A stretch of DNA of 64,000 bases, from NCBI RefSeq assembly GCF_004421005.1, contig NZ_CP038026.1, positions 3,596,001 through 3,660,000 of the forward strand, read 5' to 3'. The first letter of the stretch is position 1. The number at the start of each line of letters is the position of its first letter. The translations under genes were made by a program, and so were the position numbers. Positions 28,177 to 36,891 of the stretch are shown one piece after another. The notes beneath the pieces are model-generated. The model was not told where the DNA came from and did not search any database. It saw only the letters and a list, made by a program, of their open reading frames with translations. The DNA comes from Pseudoduganella plicata (GTDB taxonomy: Bacteria > Pseudomonadota > Gammaproteobacteria > Burkholderiales > Burkholderiaceae_D).

Positions 28177-29333
28177 ATGAACGACTTCGTCTTCAGCACC
28201 GTCAGCCAGATCGTGTCAGCTCTGGGCGCCGCCGCCCAACTGGGCCAGCACGTGCGCCAACGCTTCCCCGGCGCGCAGCGCGCCCTGCTCGTGACCGATC
28301 CCGGCTTCCTGTCCACCGGCCTGACCGAGGCGCCGGTACGCAGCCTCGAGGCCGCCGGTTTCCACGTGAAAATCTATGGGGACGTCGTCGCGGATCCACC
28401 GGAAGCCGTGGTCCTGGCGGCGGCCGATGTCGCCCGCGCGCACGGCACGGACCTGGTCGTCGGTCTGGGCGGCGGCAGCTCGATGGATGTCGCCAAGCTG
28501 ATCGCCGTGCTGGCGGGCACCGACCAGCCGCTGCCCGAGATGTACGGCATCGGCACCGTGCGCGGCAACCGCCTGCCACTGGTGCAAGTGCCGACCACGG
28601 CCGGTACCGGGTCCGAGGTGACGAACATCGCCATCGTCACGACAGGCGCGACGACCAAGATGGGCGTGGTGGCACCCCAGCTATACGCCGATATCGCCAT
28701 CCTCGACGCAGAGCTGACAGTGGGCTTGCCGCCAAGAGTCACGGCAGCCACCGGTATCGATGCGATGGTGCACGCCATCGAGGCCTACACGAGCCGGCAC
28801 AAGAAGAATCCCCTGTCGGACAATCTGGCACGCCAGGCATTGCATCTGCTGTCGTCGAATCTGTTGACGGTCTGCACCGACGGGCGCAACCTGCCGGCGC
28901 GGCAGGCAATGCTGCTGGGTGCGCTATTGGCCGGCCAGGCGTTTTCCAACGCGCCCGTCGCCGCCGTCCATGCGCTGGCGTACCCGATCGGGGGATTTTT
29001 CACGTGCCGCATGGCCTGTCGAATGCGCTGGTCCTGCCGCACGTGTTGCGCTTTAACGCTTCAGCGGCGCTGCGTTCGTACGCGGAACTGGCGCAGATCG
29101 TTGCCCCGGGCGTCACCGGCAGTGATGAAGCAAGGGCCGAAGCGCTGGCCGTGGCAATGGAACAGTTCGCCCAGCAGACGGGCATCGAGCGCACCTTGCG
29201 ACAGGTGGGAATCAGCGAGAACGATCTCGACCGGCTGGCCGAGGATGCGATGTTGCAGACGCGGCTGCTGGGGAACAATCCGCGCGACGTAACCCTGGCG
29301 GACGCGCGGGCGATCTACGGGGCCGCGTACTGA
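28177..29333 (+). pseudogene. iron-containing alcohol dehydrogenase interrupted by one frameshift
   Basis: From ATG 28177 (ribosome site AAGGAG) the frame encodes a type III Fe-ADH: N-terminal NAD domain with GLGGGSSMDVAKL, PTTAGTGSEVT, and metal ligands Asp and His in GIDAMVHAIEAYTS. At about 28990-29000 (gggggattttt) one base is missing: the first frame runs on into unrelated residues to 29292, while the true continuation HVPHGLSNALVLPHVLRFN, carrying the last metal-ligand histidines, is in another frame and ends at 29333. With one added base the product would be 385 residues, normal for the family. Either a recent inactivating mutation or a homopolymer sequencing error. Confidence 0.88.
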
Positions 29334-29344
29334 GGGAACTCGGG

Positions 29345-29397
29345 GCAGGTCCGACTATCGGACATCGGTCAGGCACATGGCCAAAGGTCGGACCTGC
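29345..29397. terminator. inverted repeat between Fe-ADH and 3HB-oligomer hydrolase
   Basis: Perfect 11-bp arms gcaggtccgac (29345-29355) and gtcggacctgc (29387-29397), 31-base spacer with ggtcaggcac. Sits between two convergent genes and can act for both; the spacer word GTCAGGCAC is shared with 47712-47720. Confidence 0.55.
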
Positions 29398-29412
29398 TTC
29401 CGGTTGAAGAAC

Positions 29413-31473
29413 TTACTCCGGTATCGTGACCGTCGTGCCGCTGATGGTGATGGCGTTCGATCCCGGTGCGTTGGAAATCAGCGGAACGTTCAGCTCTGTG
29501 ATCGGTACGCCGGCGTCGAGCCGCGTGGTCGTGCGCACCAGCTGCGATGGCGGCAATGCCGTCGCGCTGTTCTTCAGATTGGCATAGACGGCGTCCAGTG
29601 CACGGAACAGATAGACGTGCAGCGGCACGACGACATTCGGCAGCGCGGTGGCAAACGAATCGAAATGGTTGGCGTTGGTCACTTCGATATAGCGCAGCTT
29701 GCTGTTGGCGCCTTCCACCGCCGCGTTCAGGCCCAGATAGGCGCGCGACGCGTGATTCACCGGAATCAGCGCATCGGACCGGCCGGACACGATCACCGCC
29801 GGCTTGCCGCGCAGGTTGCCCGTCGCCTGCACTTCCGTCATGCCGGCGCGCACGCGCGTGCTCATCGTGGCCATGTCGCCCTGCAGCGCATCGCCCGTCA
29901 CGGCGTCGACCCCCGTCGCCAGCGAGCGCAGGCACAGGAAGCCATCCAGCGACTGGTCTTCGATACCGGACGATTTCGATACGCCCAGGTTGTACGCCTT
30001 GGCGCCGCCCACCGAATCTTCATAGATCGGCGTGCCGACAATGCCGTTCTGCGTGGCAAAGGCGGATGCCTTCTGGGCGGCCGTGAACACGGTCGGATTA
30101 CCGGTGGTATCGACCGGCCCCCAGTTGAAACCGCACACCTTGTCCGCCACTGAGAACTTGCCGTAGGCATTGACGTACGTGACGGCCACCAGCACATTCG
30201 TCAGCGCATGCAAGGCCTGCAGCGGCTCAGCATCGGCCGTCCAGCCGTACGCCTTCAGTCGCGCCTTGGCATCGTTCTGCCGTGCCACGAGGTCAGTACC
30301 ATTCAGCAGGCCTTTCTGGACCAGCGACGCGCACCGACCCGCGCCGCCGGCAATGCAGGGCTGGTACAGCGCCGCATAGCTGGAGTAATCGAGCAACGCC
30401 TTGCCCTGCGCCGGCACCGTCGACACGCCCTGGCGAATCGTGTACCCCGTTGCCTTGTTCGGCTGGATCTGCGGCTCCGTGGCGGCGACGGCGTCGATCA
30501 GGCCGCGCGTGTCCTGCTCGGCCGCCAGCAGCGCCGAGCCGGCGCCGTTGGAAATGCTGGACGCAATCGTCAGCGTGTTGTCGGGCGTGAAACGGACGGT
30601 GCGGCCGGTGCCGTCGCCCGTCTGCACCCCATAGCGCTCATTGAGCACATAGAAGGCGAACTCGACCGCCTGCAGCGTGATCCTGCCCCAGTCCTTTTCC
30701 GGGTTCTGCTGCGAGTGCGCATGCTTGAAGGCGATACGGCCCGGATATTGCTCGGCGAACGCCTTGCGCTGCGCATCCGTCAGCTCCGGCGCGAACGACG
30801 CGTTCTTGCCGGCCGCCGTGCGCGTCGCCCGCAAGCCGTTCTGGCCGATCACGCTGTCGTCATCGAACGTATACAACCCCGTGCCGCTGCCCTTGTCCGC
30901 ATACGCCACGGCACAGTTGTGCTTCAGGCCCCATTCGCCGGCGCTGCCGATGGCGCCATAGATGCCGCGCGAGCCGCTCGAGGTGCCCGTCACGATGCAC
31001 GGGTTGGCGGGGTCGAAGCTGGCCGGTACCTGCACCATCAACGTCACGTTCTGTTTGCCGCTGCCGTCGTCCGCGTAGGCCAGGTATTCCGTGCCCGCGA
31101 TCATGCCGCTGGCATTGCCGGCGCCGCCTGCGACGGGCACGTTCGGCCCGTACAGTGAGCCGTAACCGCTGGCGGCATTGATGTCGAGTACGGCGCGGTA
31201 GTTGGCAAAGATGGCGTTCCGACGCAGTTCGCGCGCGCTGGGATTGGCCGGATCGTTATAGACGGGGGGCGCGGCGGCGGCCAGGCCCGAGGCGCCAAGC
31301 CCGGCGGTCAGCAGGTCGTCCGTGCTGCCGTCATAGCTCATGCTGGTAATGGCGCCCAGATACGCGGGCTTCTGGTTCACCGCGGCCGGCGTTTCATCAC
31401 GGCTGTGATCGCCGCAAGCGGACAGGGCAACGGCAACGGCCAGCGCCATGGCGGTACGGGTAGGTGTGTGCAT
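29413..31473 (-). CDS. D-(-)-3-hydroxybutyrate oligomer hydrolase
   Basis: 686 residues starting MHTPTRTAMALAVAVALSAC, a lipoprotein-type signal (lipobox LSAC). The sequence matches the 3HB-oligomer hydrolase family (about 690 residues in Ralstonia): PCIVTGTSSGSRGIYGAIGSAGEWGLKHNCAVAYADKG, SSISNGAGSALLAAEQD with the nucleophile elbow, and VSGRSDALIPVNHASRAYLGLN. It hydrolyses 3-hydroxybutyrate oligomers released by PHB depolymerases. The ATG at 31473 is preceded by the livM terminator region, so it is probably transcribed on its own. Much longer open frames on this strand that run into livM are shadows. Confidence 0.88.
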   Translation of the reverse strand: MHTPTRTAMALAVAVALSACGDHSRDETPAAVNQKPAYLGAITSMSYDGSTDDLLTAGLGASGLAAAAPPVYNDPANPSARELRRNAIFANYRAVLDINAASGYGSLYGPNVPVAGGAGNASGMIAGTEYLAYADDGSGKQNVTLMVQVPASFDPANPCIVTGTSSGSRGIYGAIGSAGEWGLKHNCAVAYADKGSGTGLYTFDDDSVIGQNGLRATRTAAGKNASFAPELTDAQRKAFAEQYPGRIAFKHAHSQQNPEKDWGRITLQAVEFAFYVLNERYGVQTGDGTGRTVRFTPDNTLTIASSISNGAGSALLAAEQDTRGLIDAVAATEPQIQPNKATGYTIRQGVSTVPAQGKALLDYSSYAALYQPCIAGGAGRCASLVQKGLLNGTDLVARQNDAKARLKAYGWTADAEPLQALHALTNVLVAVTYVNAYGKFSVADKVCGFNWGPVDTTGNPTVFTAAQKASAFATQNGIVGTPIYEDSVGGAKAYNLGVSKSSGIEDQSLDGFLCLRSLATGVDAVTGDALQGDMATMSTRVRAGMTEVQATGNLRGKPAVIVSGRSDALIPVNHASRAYLGLNAAVEGANSKLRYIEVTNANHFDSFATALPNVVVPLHVYLFRALDAVYANLKNSATALPPSQLVRTTTRLDAGVPITELNVPLISNAPGSNAITISGTTVTIPE

Positions 31474-31522
31474 GTCTCTTCCTTTTATTGTTTCAGGCTT
31501 GCCGCCTGCAATGGTGCAGTCG

Positions 31523-31550
31523 AAAAAAAACGCCGGCGTGGCCGGCGTTG
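31523..31550 (-). terminator. terminator after livM
   Basis: Minus-strand hairpin aacgccggc/gccggcgtt with a 3-base loop followed by eight T, six bases past the livM stop. It ends the liv transport message ahead of the 3HB-oligomer hydrolase gene. Confidence 0.88.
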
Positions 31551-31556
31551 CCTGGT

Positions 31557-32531
31557 TCAGGCAAGCTTGCGCCTGTCGAAGCGGGCCACGATTTCCCCCA
31601 CGATACCGCGCCGGAACAGCAGCACGCAAGCAACGAAGATCAGGCCGGTTACCATGCTGACCGCTTCGCCCAGCGTGCCGAACCACTCGATCCCGGTGCC
31701 GTTGGCCAGCATGGTGCCCAGGTCGCCCAGCTTGTTTTCCAGGACGATGATGATGACCGCGCCGAGCAGAGGACCGGCCAGCGTGCCCATGCCGCCGACC
31801 AGCGTCATCAGGATGACGAGGCCGGACATGGTCCAGTGCAGGTCCGTCAGCGTCTCGAAGCCCAGCACGACGGTTTTCAGCGCGCCTGCCAGTCCCGCCA
31901 GGGCCGCCGACAGCACGAACGCCACCAGCTTGTATCGGTCGACGTCGTAGCCCAGCGAGATGGCTCGCGGCTCGTTTTCCTTGATGGCCTTGAGCACCTG
32001 CCCGAACGGCGAATGAATGGTACGCACGATCAGCGCAAAGGCGGCCACGGCGATGGCCAGCACGACAAAGTACAACGTCAGGTCCTGGGACAGGTCGAGC
32101 ACACCCAGCAGCTTGCCGCGCGGTACGCCCTGCAACCCGTCCTCGCCCCCGGTGAAATCGGTAAAGCGCAGCCCGCCGAAGTACACCATCTGCGCCAGCG
32201 CCAGCGTGATCATGGAAAAATAAATGCCGGAACGGCGGATCGCCAGCGCGCCCATGACCAGCCCGACAATGGCCGCGCCACCGACGCCGGCCAGCAAGGC
32301 CAGCTCGACGGACAGGCCCCAGTTCTTCAACGCGTTGCCGGCCACATAACCGGCCGCGCCGAAGAATGCCGCGTGGCCGAACGACAGCAGCCCCGTGTAA
32401 CCGATCAGCAGGTTGAACGCGCAGGCAAACAGGGCAAAGCACAGCAGCTTCATCAGGAAGACGGGATAGCCGACAAACGGGGCCGCCAGGGCCACCAGCA
32501 GCGCCAGCGCATAACCAACGGATTTGTACAT
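31557..32531 (-). CDS. livM: branched-chain amino acid-type ABC transporter permease LivM
   Basis: 324-residue polytopic permease with the LivM signature GYTGLLSFGHAAFFGAAGYVAG near residues 50-70 and the EAA-like loop around IKENEPRAISLGYDVDRYKLVAFVLSAALAGLAGALK, which contacts the ATPases. Nine-base gap from livH. Works with LivH, LivG, LivF and the binding protein; the ligand may be a branched-chain amino acid, an aromatic acid or another amide. Confidence 0.93.
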   Translation of the reverse strand: MYKSVGYALALLVALAAPFVGYPVFLMKLLCFALFACAFNLLIGYTGLLSFGHAAFFGAAGYVAGNALKNWGLSVELALLAGVGGAAIVGLVMGALAIRRSGIYFSMITLALAQMVYFGGLRFTDFTGGEDGLQGVPRGKLLGVLDLSQDLTLYFVVLAIAVAAFALIVRTIHSPFGQVLKAIKENEPRAISLGYDVDRYKLVAFVLSAALAGLAGALKTVVLGFETLTDLHWTMSGLVILMTLVGGMGTLAGPLLGAVIIIVLENKLGDLGTMLANGTGIEWFGTLGEAVSMVTGLIFVACVLLFRRGIVGEIVARFDRRKLA

Positions 32532-32540
32532 GGGTGACCT

Positions 32541-33425
32541 CTATTTTTCCTTGCCGAACAAGCCGGCGGGACGCAGCAGCAGCACGATGACCATCACGAG
32601 AAACACGACGGTGGACGAGAACTCCGGGTAGAACACGCGCGTCAGCCCTTCGATGACGCCCAGTCCCAGCCCCGTGACGATCGACCCCATGATGGAGCCC
32701 ATGCCGCCGATGACGACGACGGCAAACACGACGATGATCAGGTTCGAGCCCATCAATGGCGACACCTGGATGATCGGCGCCGCCAGCACGCCGGCAAAGC
32801 CGGCCAGTGCCACGCCGAAGCCGTACGTCAAGGTCACCATCAACGGCACGTTGACGCCGAACGCCTCGACCAGTTTCGGGTTTTCCGTGCCGGCCCGCAG
32901 ATAGGCGCCCAGTTTGGTTCGCTCGATTACGTACCAGGTGGAGAAGCACACGACCAGCGATGCCAACACGACCCAGCCCCGGTAATTCGGCAGGATCATG
33001 AAGCCCAGGTCGGTTGCGCCCTGCAGCATCTCGGGCGTTTCAAACGGCTGGCCGGACACACCGTAAAACGAGCGGAACACGCCTTCCACCAGCAACGTGA
33101 TACCGAAGGTCAGCAGCAGGCCGTACAGGTGATCGAGCTTGTACAGCCAGCGCAGCATCGTCTTTTCGATGAGAATGCCCAACGCACCCACGACGAGCGG
33201 GGCCAGCAGCAACATGGCCCAGTACGACAGACCCAGGTAGCTCATTCCCATCCAGGCGACAAACGCCCCCATCATGTACATGGCGCCGTGCGAGAAATTG
33301 ATGACGTTCAGCAGGCCGAAAATCACGGCCAGCCCCAGCGACAGCATGGCGTAGAACGAACCGTTGACGAGGCCCAGTGTCAGCTGGCTCATCACCACGG
33401 GCAAGGGATAACCGAATAGTTCCAT
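32541..33425 (-). CDS. livH: branched-chain amino acid-type ABC transporter permease LivH
   Basis: 294 residues, about eight membrane helices. GLVNGSFYAMLSLGLAVIFGLLNVINFSHGAMYMMGAF is the LivH N-terminal signature, and the loop YLRAGTENPKLVEAFGVNVPLMVTLTYGFGVALAGFAGVLAAP is the coupling region. Pairs with LivM. A 330-base gap separates it from the binding-protein gene upstream. Confidence 0.94.
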   Translation of the reverse strand: MELFGYPLPVVMSQLTLGLVNGSFYAMLSLGLAVIFGLLNVINFSHGAMYMMGAFVAWMGMSYLGLSYWAMLLLAPLVVGALGILIEKTMLRWLYKLDHLYGLLLTFGITLLVEGVFRSFYGVSGQPFETPEMLQGATDLGFMILPNYRGWVVLASLVVCFSTWYVIERTKLGAYLRAGTENPKLVEAFGVNVPLMVTLTYGFGVALAGFAGVLAAPIIQVSPLMGSNLIIVVFAVVVIGGMGSIMGSIVTGLGLGVIEGLTRVFYPEFSSTVVFLVMVIVLLLRPAGLFGKEK

Positions 33426-33755
33426 AGCTGCACAATCTCAGAGTGGGTGGAGGAAGCAGTTACGACAGCAAAGCGGGCACAGCAAGGCGTTGACGGCGCG
33501 ACGGCTCGCGGGAACGCATCCCCCGACCGGCCATGGAACCCGAGCATTGGCAACCACGCCATGGCGGCCATTGGCGCCATGCGGTCACGCACGCCGGCGG
33601 CCTCGTCGTCGTCATCGGCCGTCAGCACCGGGCGTGCCACGCGATCGCGGCAATGCGGTCAGCAGTGCGGCGGCCGCGGTGCTACGCAGGACGCCAGCCC
33701 CTGCGCCCCGTCGGGCCGCACGGCCACGCCTGACGGGCCGGTGCCATGCCAGGGT
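33426..33755. other. livK-livH intergenic region, no gene found
   Basis: 330 very GC-rich bases between the binding-protein gene and livH on the minus strand. Several short self-complementary GC stretches occur (for example ccgtcgggccg...cctgacggg near 33711-33739, just past the livK stop), which may form a partial terminator or stabiliser that lets the binding protein be made in excess. No open frame here has recognisable features. Confidence 0.4.
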
Positions 33756-34964
33756 CTATTTCCACAACGAGCACTTTGTCTCGGCCTTGGTCATGTACGC
33801 CTGCGCGCCCGGGATCGTGGCCACCAGCTTGTAGTAGTCCCACGGGTATTTCGACTCGGACGGTTTTTTCACTTCCATCAGGTACATGTCGTGCACCATG
33901 CGGCCGTCCGGACGGATCACGCCGTTCTTGGTGAACATGTCATTGATCGGGGTTTTCTTCAGGTGGGCCATGACCTTGTCGGAATCGTCCGTGCCCACGG
34001 CCTTGACGGCTTTCAGGTAGTTCGCGGCGGCGGAGTAATCGGCTGCCTGCAGCATCGACGGTTCCTTTTTCATCTTGGCGAAATAACGCTTCGACCAGGC
34101 GCGCGTCTCGGCATTGGCGTCCCAGTACCAGCCGTCGGTGAGATACATGCCCTGCGTGGCGTTCAGGCCGAGCGAGTGGATATCGTTAATGAAGATCAGC
34201 AGCCCGGCCAGCTTCATGCTCTTGGTCACGCCGAACTCGTTGGCGGCCTTGATCGAGTTGATCGCGTCGCCGCCGGCATTAGCCAGGCCGAGGATCTGCG
34301 CCTTGGAGCCTTGCGCCTGCAGCAGGAACGACGAGAAGTCGGACGCGGACAGCGGATGTTTCACAGCGCCCAGCACCTTGCCGCCGCCGGCCTTGACGAC
34401 TTCGGCCGTGTCCTTCTCCAGAGAATGGCCGAAGGCATAGTCCGCCGTCATGAAGTACCAGTTCTTGCCGCCCTGCTTGACGATGGCGCCGCCCGTGCCA
34501 CGCGCCAGCGCCACGGTGTCATAGGCATAGTGGACGGTGTACGGCGTGCATTCCTCATTGGTCAGGCGCGACGAGCCGGCGCCGATCGAGATGAAGATTT
34601 TTTTCTTGTCCGCCGCCACTTTGGCCATGGCCAGGTTGGCGCCGGAGTTGGTGCCGCCGATCAGCATGTCGACACCCTGCTGGTCGAACCATTCGCGCGC
34701 TTTCGAGGCGGCGATATCGGCCTTGTTCTGGTGGTCCGCGGAGATGAATTCGACCTTCTTGCCGGCGATGACGACACCGGCGTCGGAAATGGCCATCTTG
34801 ATCGCTTCGGCACCGCCGGCACCGTCGATGTCGGTGTACAGGCCGTTCATATCGGTAATGAAGCCGATCTTGATCGTGTCGCCCGATACCTGCGCCTGGG
34901 CGGCAAACGTGAGGCCCATTGCGCAGAGGGCAAAGGCGGCAGTGGCGATAGCTGTGCGTTTCAT
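33756..34964 (-). CDS. livK: ABC transporter periplasmic substrate-binding protein (LivK family)
   Basis: 402 residues with a Sec signal (MKRTAIATAAFALCAMGLTFAAQAQ, about 1-25). The mature protein is a type I periplasmic binding fold: IKIGFITDMNGLYTDIDGAGGAEAIKMAISD, VEFISADHQNKADIAASKAREWFDQ and DMLIGGTNSGANLAMAKVAADKKKIFISIGA. ATG 34964 has GGAGAC upstream. Its position between livF and livH differs from the common gene order. Ligand not predictable; related proteins bind amino acids, aromatic acids or amides. Confidence 0.92.
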   Translation of the reverse strand: MKRTAIATAAFALCAMGLTFAAQAQVSGDTIKIGFITDMNGLYTDIDGAGGAEAIKMAISDAGVVIAGKKVEFISADHQNKADIAASKAREWFDQQGVDMLIGGTNSGANLAMAKVAADKKKIFISIGAGSSRLTNEECTPYTVHYAYDTVALARGTGGAIVKQGGKNWYFMTADYAFGHSLEKDTAEVVKAGGGKVLGAVKHPLSASDFSSFLLQAQGSKAQILGLANAGGDAINSIKAANEFGVTKSMKLAGLLIFINDIHSLGLNATQGMYLTDGWYWDANAETRAWSKRYFAKMKKEPSMLQAADYSAAANYLKAVKAVGTDDSDKVMAHLKKTPINDMFTKNGVIRPDGRMVHDMYLMEVKKPSESKYPWDYYKLVATIPGAQAYMTKAETKCSLWK

Positions 34965-35137
34965 GTTGTTGTCTCCGTTATTGGACACTGCGGATGCGGG
35001 CGGCATACCGGATGCTGCTGGATCCCTTCAGCAACCTCCGGCATGCCGGCCCTGCCGGCGTCCGTTGGCTTATCAAAACGCAGGTCCGCCGACGGCGGCT
35101 GCGTCAGTTCCCTGCTGTATCTTGATTGCGGCCGGGC

Positions 35138-35920
35138 TTATACACCCAGCAATTCGGTCAGCACCGGCATCTTTGCTCCCAGCTCGGATGCGGCAAACGT
35201 TTCAACGATCTGACCATGTTCCATCACGTAAAACCGGTCCGCCAGTGGCGCGGCAAAACGGAAGTTCTGCTCGACCATGACGATCGTATAACCTTTGGCC
35301 TTGAGCGTCCTGATCATCCGCGCCAATCCCTGCACGATGACAGGGGCCAGGCCCTCGGAGATCTCGTCCAGCAGCAGCAGGCGGGCGCCCGTGCGCAGGA
35401 TGCGCGCCACGGCCAGCATCTGCTGCTCGCCGCCGGACAGCCGCGTGCCCTGGCTGTGGCGGCGCTCCTTCAGGTTCGGGAACATCTCGTAGATTTCGTC
35501 GATGCCCATGCCCTTCTCGCCCGTTTTCAACGCTGGCGGCAGCATCAGGTTTTCCTCGGTCGACAGCGAGGCGAAGATACCCCGCTCTTCCGGGCAATAG
35601 CCGATACCCAGGTGCGCCACCTGGTGCGTCGGCAGGCCGATCGCCTCCTTGCCGCCCACCTTGATCGAGCCCTGGCGTGCGCCGGTCAGGCCCATGATGG
35701 CGCGCAGCGTGGTCGTGCGCCCGGCGCCGTTGCGGCCCAGCAGCGTCACGACTTCGCCCTGGCGCACGGCCATGTTGACGTTGTGCAGGATGTGCGATTC
35801 GCCATACCACGCCTGCAGGTTGGCGATTTCCAGGGCCATGCCGGCGCCCGGCGCGGCGGGCGCTTTCGGCATCGCGTGCGTGGCCGCGCCCCGTGGCGCG
35901 GAATCGATCGTTGCCGTCAT
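35138..35920 (-). CDS. livF: ABC transporter ATP-binding protein LivF
   Basis: 260 residues with an unusual ~27-residue N-terminal extension rich in Ala and Pro before MALEIANLQAWYG. ABC elements: Walker A GRNGAGRTT (62-70), where the invariant Lys is replaced by Arg68, signature LSGGEQQMLAVAR, Walker B LLLLDEISEGLAP, and the switch His replaced in context VMVEQNFRF. Start overlaps the livG stop (TGATG). An internal ATG (MALEIANL) could be a second start. Confidence 0.92.
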   Translation of the reverse strand: MTATIDSAPRGAATHAMPKAPAAPGAGMALEIANLQAWYGESHILHNVNMAVRQGEVVTLLGRNGAGRTTTLRAIMGLTGARQGSIKVGGKEAIGLPTHQVAHLGIGYCPEERGIFASLSTEENLMLPPALKTGEKGMGIDEIYEMFPNLKERRHSQGTRLSGGEQQMLAVARILRTGARLLLLDEISEGLAPVIVQGLARMIRTLKAKGYTIVMVEQNFRFAAPLADRFYVMEHGQIVETFAASELGAKMPVLTELLGV

Positions 35921-36702
35921 CAGTGTGCTCCCGCCAGTTCGACCGCTTCCGCACCCGCTTCCGTGCCCATATACGCCTCCATCACCTGCGCGTTGTTCGA
36001 CACCTCGTCATAGCTGCCTTCGGCGAGCATGGCGCCCCGCTGCAGCACGGAGATCTTGTCGCAGATGCCGGAGACGACGCTCATATTGTGTTCCACCATC
36101 AGGATGGTCCGGCCCTGCGACACTTTCCTGATCAGCTCGGTCACGCGGTGCACGTCCTCATGGCCCATACCCTGGGTCGGCTCGTCCAGCAGCATCAATT
36201 CCGGCTCCATCGCCAGCGTCGTGGCGATCTCCAGCGCGCGCTTGCGGCCGTACGGCATGTCGGCCGTGATCGTGTCCGCAAAGCCCGTCAGGTCGACTTC
36301 GGCCAGCAGCCCCATGGCCCGCTCGTTCAGGCGGTCAAGCGTTTTTTCGCTGCGCCAGAAGTGAAACGTCGTGCCCAGCTGGCGCTGCAGTCCGATGCGC
36401 ACGTTCTGCAACACGGTCAGGTGGGGAAACACGGCGGAAATCTGGAAGGAGCGGATGATGCCCATGCGGGCAATCTGGGCGGGGCGGGCCGACGTGATGT
36501 CGTGGCCGTTGAACAGGATCTGGCCGGCGGACGGCACGAGAAATTTGGTCAGCAGATTGAAACAGGTGGTCTTGCCGGCGCCGTTGGGGCCGATCAGCGC
36601 ATGGATATGGCCGCGCTGAACCTGCAGATTCACGTTGTTGACGGCCGTGAATCCCTTGAATTCCTTGGTCAACGCTCGTGTTTCCAAGATGAAGTCCGAC
36701 AT
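35920..36702 (-). CDS. livG: ABC transporter ATP-binding protein LivG
   Basis: 260 residues, first gene of the transport operon. Walker A GPNGAGKTT is canonical, with IIRSFQISAVFPHLTVLQNVRIG, signature-like MPYGRKRALEIA (in place of LSGGQ, common in LivG), Walker B LMLLDEPTQGMGHED and H-loop VEHNMSVV. It forms the nucleotide-binding heterodimer with LivF, whose own Walker A Lys is missing. Confidence 0.94.
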   Translation of the reverse strand: MSDFILETRALTKEFKGFTAVNNVNLQVQRGHIHALIGPNGAGKTTCFNLLTKFLVPSAGQILFNGHDITSARPAQIARMGIIRSFQISAVFPHLTVLQNVRIGLQRQLGTTFHFWRSEKTLDRLNERAMGLLAEVDLTGFADTITADMPYGRKRALEIATTLAMEPELMLLDEPTQGMGHEDVHRVTELIRKVSQGRTILMVEHNMSVVSGICDKISVLQRGAMLAEGSYDEVSNNAQVMEAYMGTEAGAEAVELAGAH

Positions 36703-36891
36703 CGTGTCTCCCCGATATTCTTGTCTCCCTCTTGCCGAACTATTGTGCAGTGCGGCGAGGATGCTTTACATCTTGCTAAATTTTTTTTTGATCATACACA
36801 GAACAATTTTTCGTCACAATACCGTATAACTACCATAAACTTTTGACGTTCTGCGGCGAAACAGCGCGAAAATGCTGTCGTGCACGTAACG

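Noticed and set aside
28357..28375. A fourth parS-like site (ttccacgtgaaa) inside the alcohol dehydrogenase gene
   Set aside because: The outer positions of the 16-bp palindrome do not match (several mismatches) and it is within conserved coding sequence; CACGTG alone is common.
29413..32949. 1178-codon minus-strand open frame covering 3HB-oligomer hydrolase and livM
   Set aside because: The upstream part is an out-of-frame reading of livM/livH and crosses a strong terminator at 31523-31550. The real gene starts at 31473 with a lipoprotein signal.
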